5,518 nucleotides of DNA from assembly GCA_020062805.1 (NCBI GenBank), contig JAGUVP010000035.1, positions 1-5,518 on the forward strand. Reading direction: 5' to 3'. The notes under the pieces were generated by a model. That model saw only the letters and a list, made by a program, of their open reading frames with translations. It was not told the origin of the DNA and did no database searches. This DNA comes from Candidatus Bipolaricaulis sp. (GTDB lineage Bacteria; Bipolaricaulota; Bipolaricaulia; Bipolaricaulales; Bipolaricaulaceae). Both the position numbers and the translations under genes were made by a program. Positions 1 through 5,518 of the stretch are shown here, one piece after another (the stretch's first letter is position 1; every line of letters begins with the position of its first letter).

Positions 1-2
1 GA

Positions 3-3000
3 GGAGAGGTAACGAACTCCGAAACGATTAACTACCGAAGCCACAAGCCCGAGCGGGGCGGCCTTTACGCCGAGGAGATCTTCGGTCCGGAGAACGACTA
101 CGAGTGCACGTGCGGCAAGTACCGCGGTAAGAAGTACGAGGGTATCACCTGCGACAAATGTGGGGTCCTCGTCACCGACTCAGCGGTTCGTCGGGTGAAC
201 ATGGGACACATCCGCCTTGCCAGTCCAGTGGTCCACTTCTGGTATCTCAAAGGAGTGGCAAGCCCGTTGTCTCGCCTGCTGGGGATCAAGCGTCGCGATC
301 TCCGGCGCATCGCGTACTACGAAACCGAGACATCGCGCGAAGACCTGTTCATCGTTACGCAATCAGGCTCTCCGAAAATCCGACAGGGAGAAACTCTCTA
401 CGGGAGCGAGGTACGGATCCTTGCCACTGCGTTCACGTTCCAGGTCGAGCAGGCGTACCTGGTCACCAAGGCTCCGAAAGTGGTGGCGGAGGAAGAGGGG
501 GAAGTCCAGGTCGAAACACGGAAACTTGCCAACGGAGAGACGTTCCGGGCCCTGGTGATTGGCCGTCACGAGTACCCGGTGGCCTCCGACGCGGAGGTCT
601 TCGTTGAGGATGGGGACAGCGTCGAAGCCGGGGAGACTTTGTGCGAGAGGCCGGCCGGAGAAGTGTGCTCGCAGACGATGTTCGAGATGTTGCGGGCGCG
701 CTATGAGGGCGTGGATGGGAGCTCGATCCAAGAAGTGGTGGACAACCTTGCCCATCTTGTGGTTAGGGTGGCGGAGAACGTTCCGTTGCGGCTTGGCCAG
801 GAGCTGTCCACGTTGGAGGCACGGGCCTACGATCGGTGTTTCCCGGGCGGATTCGAGGCGGCGACCGGGGCGGAGGGTATTGAGCGGCTGCTGGAGGCGC
901 TCGACTTGGACGCACTCGCCGACGAGCTGTGGGAAGAACTGGAGCACACCGCAAACCAAGGGGAGCGACGGCGGATCCTCCACCGCCTCGAGGTTGTGGA
1001 CCAGTTGCGTCGGTCTGGGAACAACCCAGGGAACCTGGTACTGGAGGTTATCCCAGTCCTGCCTCCGGCGTTGAGGCCGATGATCCAGCTCGAAGGCGGA
1101 AAGTTTGCGACCACAGACCTGAACGATCTGTACCGGCGGATCATCAACCGCAACAACCGCTTGAAGAAGCTTCGTGAGATGGGGGCACCGGAGATCATCC
1201 TGCGCAACGAGCGGCGGATGCTCCAGGAGGCGGTGGACGCTCTAATCCACAACGAGAAGAAGGACAACCCGATCCGAGGCCGGGACAACCGCCCGCTGAA
1301 GTCGCTGTCGGAGCGGATTCAGGGGAAGCAGGGTCGTCTCCGTCGGCATCTCCTCGGGAGGCGCGTGGATTACTCCGCCCGTGCGGTGATCGTCGTCAAC
1401 CCTCAACTCAAGATCCACCAGTGCGGGATTCCGAAGAAGATGGCGCTCGAGCTGTTCAAGCCGTTCATCCTCTCTCGACTCGAAAACCTTCCGTACGCAG
1501 ACTACGACGAGATCAAGAACAAGGCGCTCGCCGGCGAGCTGCCGGAGGTCTGGGATACCCTCGATGATTTGATCCGCGAGTATCCCGTGCTCCTCAACCG
1601 TGCCCCGACGCTGCACCGGTTGTCGATTCAGGCGTTCCAGCCGGTGCTTGTGGATGGCGATGCGATCCAGGTCCACCCCCATGTGTGCCCTTCTTTCAAC
1701 GCGGATTTCGACGGGGATCAGATGGCGGTCCATCTTCCCCTCGGGAAGGAGGCGGTTCAGGAAGCGTGGGACCTTATGCTCTCAGCTCGCAATACGCTTT
1801 CCCCTGCCCACGGGCGACCGCTTGCCCTACCCACTCAGGACCAGGTGTACGGGTTCTACTACCTGACGATTCTCGACCCGGACGGGAAAGGGAGGGGCAA
1901 GGCCTTTCGCTCGATCGACGAGGCGTTGAGGGCCCACGATCAAGGGGTGATCAGTCTTCACTCCCTGATCCGGATACGGATCGGCGAGCAGATCGTGGAG
2001 ACCACGCTGGGGCGGGCGATCTTGAACCAGGCTCTCCCGCCGGAACTTCAGGACTACAGCTTGACCCTCGACGTACGGCAGGTTCGTCGCAAACTCGAGG
2101 AGTGCTACCTGCGCTACGGATGGGAGCGTGCTGCTGTTGTTCTCGACGAACTGAAGTCCCTCGGGTTTCGCTACGCGACCCTCTCTGGGTTGACGATCTC
2201 GATTCCTGACTGCGCGATCCCGCCCGAGAAGGCGGCGTTGGTGCAGGCTGCCCAGGCGCAGGTGGACCAGATCAACCGAATGTTCAGTCGGGGGTTGGCC
2301 ACGGAGGAACAGCGCTACCACGCTGTGACGCGGGTGTGGCGGGAGACAGTGGACGAGGTGGAAAAGGCGACGATGGACAACCTGTCCCGAATGTCATTCA
2401 ACCCACTCTACTCCATCGTCGCTTCGGGGGCGCGGGGCTCGGCTGGACAGGTGAAGCAGATTGCTGGGATGAGGGGACCGATGGCCGACCCGCAGGGACG
2501 GGTTCTCGAGTGGCCTGTGATCTCGAACTTCCGTGAGGGGCTCTCGATTCTGGAGTATTTCATCTCCACCCATGGCGGTCGGAAGGGCACGGCGGATACC
2601 GCCCTCCGTACGGCGAGCGCAGGGTACCTCACCCGCCGGCTTGTCGATGCTTGTGTGGACGCGATCGTCAAGGAACGAGACTGCGGGACCCGCCAAGGGG
2701 TGGAGGTTGATCCGTTGTACTTCGCTCCCAAGGGTCAAGTGATGGAGGATATTCCAGAGCGGATCTACGGACGGGTGACCGTGGAGCCGATTCGAGATCT
2801 GGGGACAGGCGAGATCCTCGTCGAGGCAGGCGTGCTTCTGGACAGGCCCACCTCGCATCGGGTGGGGACGATGGAAGTATCGCTGGATCTCGATGAGCAG
2901 GGGGTCGACGAACGCGTGGGGTTCTGCAAAGTCATCGGCGACCTGTACCACCCTGAGACGGGAGCTCTCCTGGTGCGCGATGGCGAACCTCTGTCCCCTG

Positions 3001-4847
3001 AACTCGTGGGCGACCTTCGTGAGTCGGGGGTCCGGGAGGTGAGGGTGAGGCCGAAGATCGTCATCCGCTCCCCGGCGTTGTGCCAAACCCCAGGTGGATT
3101 GTGTCAAATGTGCTATGGACTCGACCTCGCGTTTCATCGCCTGGTGGACCTTGGGGTGACGGTGGGCGTGATCGCTGCTCAGTCCATCGGTGAGCCGGGT
3201 ACCCAGCTGACGATGCGTACGTTCCACACCGGCGGCGTGGCGGGTCTCGACATCACCCAGGGCCTCCCGCGAGCCGAGGAGCTGTTCGAGGCGCGAAAGA
3301 CAACGAAGGCCGCCCATGCCACCGTGGCTCCCCTCTCGGGACGGATCACGGACATCGAGACCACACGCACGGGGCGCGAAGTGGTGGAGATCACGTCTGA
3401 GCCACACACTGTGGTGCTGCCGCGCTCCCTTCTCCAACTTGCTGAGGGAGAGGAAGTGGACGGGGGGCGGTTCCGTTCCCTGCGCAGTCCGATCGAGGGC
3501 AAGGCGTTCTTCTTCGAGGAAGAAGGAGAACGGTACTTGGCTGTGCTCGATGAGGCAGGGCTCGATCGGATGTACGCGGTTCCCCCTGAGGCAGAGATTC
3601 AGATCGCACATCGGGCGACCGTGGACGAGGGCGAGGCGTTGACCACGGAGTACCACGTCGAGGCTCCCGTCGCGGGGATCCCGGGCCAGGTGGAAGTGCG
3701 GCACGATGGAGGGACGCGGCACGTCGTCGTCCGCGGAGAGCGAGGGGAGACACGGGAGTACGAAATCCCGTACGGATCACAAGTCCTGGTTCAGGACGGA
3801 GACGTGGTTGAAGAAGGGAAGAAGCTCGCGACGCGATCACGGGCGCTTACCGTGCGAGCGGAGGTGAAGGGAACCGTGCTGGCGGGGCATCGCTCGGTTG
3901 CGGTATGCACAAAGAAGAGCCGCGCTGTGTTCGCCCCGATCACTGCCGACCTCCTGCCGATGGTCGAGCACGGAGCTCCGGTCCGCGAGGGGCAAGAGCT
4001 GTTCCAGGTGAACACGCCCCCCGGCGACGCCCTGCTGGTCGACCGTCTGGAGACGGCCGGTGAACGGGCGACGGTGCGGTTTCGCTACCGAGCCCAGGTG
4101 GAGTGCGGTGAGGGAACGATCGTGCGGGTAGGGGATAAGGTTGAGCGCGGTGAGCCCGTGTCCAAAGGAGTGATCCCGCCTCACTACCTGATGGAGGTGG
4201 CCGGCGTCCAGAAGACGAGGGAGTACCTGCTCGTGGAGCTTCAGAAGGTCTATCGCTCTCAGGGCGTGGACATCAACGACAAGCACTTCGAAGTCGTGGC
4301 CCGGCAGATCCTGAACAACGTGCGAATCGTGGACCCCGGCGAGTCGGCGTTCCTCCTCAACGACGTTGTCCCCCTCGAGATCTTCCAGCTTGAGGTGCGG
4401 CGGCTGTCAACCGAGAATGAGGAGATCCGACGCGGCCGCAACGAGTTGGTCGGGGCCAAACTCCTCGCGCCTCTCGTGCGGGGGGGGACAACGGTAGCTG
4501 AAGCGAACGAGGAGCTAACCCGCGAAACACTGGAGCGGGCGATTGCCCTTGGGATCCGCCAAGCTCGAGTCGAGATCCACGACGAAGCACGAACGGTGCG
4601 GCTCGTTGAGTACCGCATTCCGCAGGGCGAGCGAGAACTCCTGAGGATCTCCCGGGCGGCGTTGCTCCGGAAGTCGTGGCTTGCCGCGGCTTCGTTCGAG
4701 CGTACGACGAAAGTACTTGCCGATGCCGCATTGCGCGGCGAGGACGACTACCTCGATGGACTGAAACCATGCCTCATGGTCGGAAAGAGGATTCCCGTGG
4801 GCACAGGGTTCCCCGCTGGGGATGCAGCACCTGCTTCGCAGAGTTGA
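3..4847 (+). CDS. rpoC: DNA-directed RNA polymerase subunit beta' (5' partial)
   Basis: Largest catalytic subunit of RNA polymerase. It builds the clamp, active site, bridge helix, trigger loop and jaw and pairs with beta, alpha2 and omega. Numbering by codon from base 3, 1614 residues are present. The frame is open to the left edge and begins at the conserved GEV...ETINYR segment, so roughly 35 residues are missing. The ATG at 195 is an internal Met (VNMGHI), not the start. Visible landmarks: N-terminal zinc finger C35, C37, C50, C53; rudder ~414-433; switch 2 [10 protein letters not shown] 454-463; catalytic Mg motif NADFDGD 566-572; bridge helix SGARG...GMRGPM ~808-827; second zinc site C894, C1027, C1034, C1037; trigger loop with M1071, R1072, H1075. 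There is no SI3 in the trigger loop: FHTGGVAG runs straight into DITQGLPR. Extra sequence lies at ~107-287, ~952-993, ~1100-1373 and ~1483-1525. The gene ends at TGA 4845-4847 after a short tail. Identification is certain. Confidence 0.99.
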   Translation, partial: GEVTNSETINYRSHKPERGGLYAEEIFGPENDYECTCGKYRGKKYEGITCDKCGVLVTDSAVRRVNMGHIRLASPVVHFWYLKGVASPLSRLLGIKRRDLRRIAYYETETSREDLFIVTQSGSPKIRQGETLYGSEVRILATAFTFQVEQAYLVTKAPKVVAEEEGEVQVETRKLANGETFRALVIGRHEYPVASDAEVFVEDGDSVEAGETLCERPAGEVCSQTMFEMLRARYEGVDGSSIQEVVDNLAHLVVRVAENVPLRLGQELSTLEARAYDRCFPGGFEAATGAEGIERLLEALDLDALADELWEELEHTANQGERRRILHRLEVVDQLRRSGNNPGNLVLEVIPVLPPALRPMIQLEGGKFATTDLNDLYRRIINRNNRLKKLREMGAPEIILRNERRMLQEAVDALIHNEKKDNPIRGRDNRPLKSLSERIQGKQGRLRRHLLGRRVDYSARAVIVVNPQLKIHQCGIPKKMALELFKPFILSRLENLPYADYDEIKNKALAGELPEVWDTLDDLIREYPVLLNRAPTLHRLSIQAFQPVLVDGDAIQVHPHVCPSFNADFDGDQMAVHLPLGKEAVQEAWDLMLSARNTLSPAHGRPLALPTQDQVYGFYYLTILDPDGKGRGKAFRSIDEALRAHDQGVISLHSLIRIRIGEQIVETTLGRAILNQALPPELQDYSLTLDVRQVRRKLEECYLRYGWERAAVVLDELKSLGFRYATLSGLTISIPDCAIPPEKAALVQAAQAQVDQINRMFSRGLATEEQRYHAVTRVWRETVDEVEKATMDNLSRMSFNPLYSIVASGARGSAGQVKQIAGMRGPMADPQGRVLEWPVISNFREGLSILEYFISTHGGRKGTADTALRTASAGYLTRRLVDACVDAIVKERDCGTRQGVEVDPLYFAPKGQVMEDIPERIYGRVTVEPIRDLGTGEILVEAGVLLDRPTSHRVGTMEVSLDLDEQGVDERVGFCKVIGDLYHPETGALLVRDGEPLSPELVGDLRESGVREVRVRPKIVIRSPALCQTPGGLCQMCYGLDLAFHRLVDLGVTVGVIAAQSIGEPGTQLTMRTFHTGGVAGLDITQGLPRAEELFEARKTTKAAHATVAPLSGRITDIETTRTGREVVEITSEPHTVVLPRSLLQLAEGEEVDGGRFRSLRSPIEGKAFFFEEEGERYLAVLDEAGLDRMYAVPPEAEIQIAHRATVDEGEALTTEYHVEAPVAGIPGQVEVRHDGGTRHVVVRGERGETREYEIPYGSQVLVQDGDVVEEGKKLATRSRALTVRAEVKGTVLAGHRSVAVCTKKSRAVFAPITADLLPMVEHGAPVREGQELFQVNTPPGDALLVDRLETAGERATVRFRYRAQVECGEGTIVRVGDKVERGEPVSKGVIPPHYLMEVAGVQKTREYLLVELQKVYRSQGVDINDKHFEVVARQILNNVRIVDPGESAFLLNDVVPLEIFQLEVRRLSTENEEIRRGRNELVGAKLLAPLVRGGTTVAEANEELTRETLERAIALGIRQARVEIHDEARTVRLVEYRIPQGERELLRISRAALLRKSWLAAASFERTTKVLADAALRGEDDYLDGLKPCLMVGKRIPVGTGFPAGDAAPASQS
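324..863 (+). other. N-terminal lineage-specific insertion of beta' (domain within rpoC)
   Basis: Between the clamp segment ending IAYYE (residue 107) and the conserved GAEGIERLL (from residue 289) there are about 180 residues, where E. coli and Bacillus have about 40. The segment contains HEYPV...[13 protein letters not shown] (residues ~192-213). This resembles the Thermus beta' insertion hairpin at the same place (ETYPL...VKDGEEVVKGQEL), which belongs to a sandwich-barrel hybrid motif domain. It is shorter than the Thermus insertion (~330 residues by my count), so probably only one or two such modules. Edges are approximate; the fold is inferred from pattern, not from a structure prediction. 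Confidence 0.75.
3300..4121 (+). other. Jaw-region insertion of beta' with repeated barrel-sandwich-like hairpins (domain within rpoC)
   Basis: Between LFEAR (residues 1094-1098) and [13 protein letters not shown] (from 1374) lie about 275 residues; Bacillus and Thermus beta' have about 50 there. The extra sequence is rich in beta-strand and glycine turns. It repeats a pattern of the form G-x-x-V-x-x-G-x-x-[11 protein letters not shown] (1148-1157), [10 protein letters not shown] (1204-1213), [12 protein letters not shown] (1264-1275) and [12 protein letters not shown] (1322-1333), followed by the canonical copy at 1374-1385. Short G-turn strands such as LSGRI, SPIEGK and VKGTVLAGH sit between them. 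This fits serial sandwich-barrel hybrid motifs inserted in the jaw. Boundaries and module count are estimates. Confidence 0.7.
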
Positions 4848-4875
4848 AACCCGGTCGAGGGGGACCTAGAATCCC

Positions 4876-4883
4876 GAGGAGGA
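4876..4883 (+). promoter_or_regulatory. Ribosome binding site of rpsL in the rpoC-rpsL spacer
   Basis: GAGGAGGA lies in the 39-base spacer (4848-4886) between the rpoC stop and the rpsL ATG. The AGGAGG core (4877-4882) leaves 4 bases before the ATG at 4887, a short but workable gap. It fixes the rpsL start. The rest of the spacer shows no convincing promoter and no terminator, consistent with rpoC and rpsL sharing one transcript. Confidence 0.9.
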
Positions 4884-4886
4884 TAC

Positions 4887-5264
4887 ATGCCAACGTTCAA
4901 CCAACTTGTGCGACATGGACGCAAACCGCAGCGGTCGAAAAGCAAGTCTGTGGCTCTCGCCAGCTGCCCACAACGCCGAGGTGTATGCCTGCGCGTGTTC
5001 ACCCGTACCCCCAAGAAGCCGAACTCCGCGTTGCGGAAGGTAGCCCGGGTGCGCCTTTCCAACGGGCGCGAGGTGACGGCGTACATTCCGGGTGAGGGCC
5101 ACAACCTTCAAGAGCACTCCCTGGTTCTCGTGCGGGGTGGACGGGTGAAGGACCTCCCCGGGGTGAAGTACCACATCATCCGCGGGGCGCTGGATACCGC
5201 GGGTGTCGAGGGCCGCCGTCAGGGACGGTCTCGGTACGGTATGCGCCGTCCCAAGGAGGGTTAG
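4887..5264 (+). CDS. rpsL: 30S ribosomal protein S12
   Basis: S12 sits at the decoding centre of the small subunit and helps monitor codon-anticodon pairing. The 125-residue product is full length (E. coli 124) and begins MPTFNQLVR, the usual S12 opening. The accuracy loops are intact: [11 protein letters not shown], with K43 and K44 in E. coli numbering, and GGRVKDLPG, with K88 and D89 (the residue methylthiolated by RimO in E. coli). EGHNLQEHS (70-78) is also conserved. K43 and K88 are the forms normally linked to streptomycin sensitivity; resistance usually comes from changes there, so no resistance allele is visible. R40 differs from the E. coli Thr. The gene follows rpoC by 39 bases and its TAG touches the rpsG start. 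Its last codons (PKEG) also supply the Shine-Dalgarno for rpsG. Confidence 0.99.
   Translation: MPTFNQLVRHGRKPQRSKSKSVALASCPQRRGVCLRVFTRTPKKPNSALRKVARVRLSNGREVTAYIPGEGHNLQEHSLVLVRGGRVKDLPGVKYHIIRGALDTAGVEGRRQGRSRYGMRRPKEG
5253..5259 (+). promoter_or_regulatory. Ribosome binding site of rpsG, embedded in the end of rpsL
   Basis: AAGGAGG overlaps the Lys-Glu-Gly codons that end rpsL, with five bases (5260-5264, including the rpsL TAG) before the GTG at 5265. This near-perfect match decides the GTG start of rpsG. It suggests that ribosomes finishing S12 could re-initiate directly on S7. Confidence 0.9.
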
Positions 5265-5518
5265 GTGCCCACATTCGATGTCGTCATCCCCGGTCGGGAC
5301 GCTGCTGCAGACATCCGTCAGGGTTCGAAACTGGTCGAGAAGCTCATCAACTACGTGATGTGGGATGGCAAGAAATCGCTGGCTCGACGTACGGTGTACG
5401 CGGCGTTCGACCTCCTCGACCGCCGGGGCGAGGGCCCAGCGTTGGATACGTTCCTCAAAGCTGTGCAGAACTGCATGCCCAAGATCGAGGTCCGTTCCCG
5501 TCGGGTGGGCGGCGCGGC
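5265..5518 (+). CDS. rpsG: 30S ribosomal protein S7 (3' partial)
   Basis: S7 is the primary assembly protein of the 3' major domain of 16S rRNA and lines the E-site mRNA exit; in E. coli it also represses translation of the str operon. The first 84 codons are present (about 155 expected) and the gene runs off the right edge. Family landmarks are SKLVEKLINYVMWDGKK (residues 21-37) and VRSRRVGGA (from 76), the 16S-contacting segment. The start is GTG at 5265, chosen because the rpsL stop codon lies immediately upstream in the same frame and an AAGGAGG sits five bases before it. The next in-frame start, the ATG at residue 32, would remove a conserved helix. The first 20 residues (MPTFDVVIPGRD...) are not the usual basic MPRR(R)-type S7 opening, although their length matches. 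The organism's own S7 binding target cannot be judged from this fragment. Confidence 0.97.
   Translation, partial: MPTFDVVIPGRDAAADIRQGSKLVEKLINYVMWDGKKSLARRTVYAAFDLLDRRGEGPALDTFLKAVQNCMPKIEVRSRRVGGA

Noticed and set aside
1..8. GAGGAGAG at the left edge as a ribosome binding site
   Set aside because: It is in-frame beta' coding sequence (Gly-Glu-Val follows), and no suitable start codon follows it in the coding frame.
195..197. ATG at 195 as the rpoC start
   Set aside because: The same frame is open to base 3 and encodes the N-terminal zinc finger and the ETINYR segment. This Met is the internal one of the conserved R-R-x-x-M-G-H-I motif.
2394..3722. Long minus-strand open frame of 442 codons opposite rpoC
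   Set aside because: It lies wholly antisense to conserved beta' coding sequence (bridge helix, zinc site, trigger loop). Its translation shows no recognisable domain and is rich in His, Arg and Pro, as expected from the complement of G+C-rich coding DNA.
3300..4121. Intein or mobile insertion inside rpoC
   Set aside because: The extra sequence lacks splicing-junction signatures such as a terminal His-Asn followed by Cys/Ser/Thr, shows no endonuclease motif, and has the glycine-turn/beta pattern of beta' insertion domains.
4410..4640. Compensated frameshift in the C-terminal part of rpoC
   Set aside because: The segment reads as a plausible module in the main frame, codon use does not change, and conserved motifs resume in the same frame.
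4853..4866. GGTC/GACC inverted repeat in the rpoC-rpsL spacer as a terminator
   Set aside because: Only a 4-bp stem with a 6-base loop and no following T run; operon continuity is more likely.
4676..5095. Plus-strand open frame spanning the rpoC end and rpsL
   Set aside because: It is in another frame over two certain genes, and its translation (many Arg and Cys residues) matches no family I recognise.

Overview
This window is a piece of a bacterial str-type operon read entirely on the + strand. It holds the 3' ~98% of rpoC (RNA polymerase beta' subunit), complete rpsL (ribosomal protein S12) and the 5' end of rpsG (ribosomal protein S7). The beta' gene is cut by the left edge and rpsG by the right edge. 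No RNA gene, mobile element, CRISPR array, promoter or terminator could be supported. The only non-coding DNA inside the window is a 39-base rpoC-rpsL spacer.

Layout: 3-4847 is beta', in frame from the conserved 'GEV...ETINYR' segment near the N-terminus to its TGA. Bases 4848-4886 are the spacer, with a strong Shine-Dalgarno. Bases 4887-5264 are S12. S7 starts with GTG at 5265, directly after the S12 stop codon, and runs off the end. The order rpoC-rpsL-rpsG and the tight spacing indicate co-transcription of transcription and translation machinery, with any promoter upstream of the window (normally before rpoB or further up).

Organism: G+C is about 60% by eye. Beta' would be about 1650 residues when complete, larger than the E. 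coli protein (1407). It has an N-terminal insertion where Thermus and Thermotoga carry theirs, no E. coli-type SI3 insertion in the trigger loop, and further insertions around the second zinc site, the jaw and the C-terminal region. This suggests a deep-branching bacterium, perhaps Bipolaricaulota (Acetothermia/OP1) or a relative of Thermotogota. That placement is inference from architecture and remembered homologues, not a search result.

I found no undescribed multi-gene system here; this is a core housekeeping locus. What merits a second look is the unusual build of beta' (serial barrel-sandwich-like modules, duplicated small modules, substitutions in bridge helix, rudder and switch 2), the atypical non-basic N-terminus of S7, and the zero-spacing, same-frame rpsL/rpsG junction.
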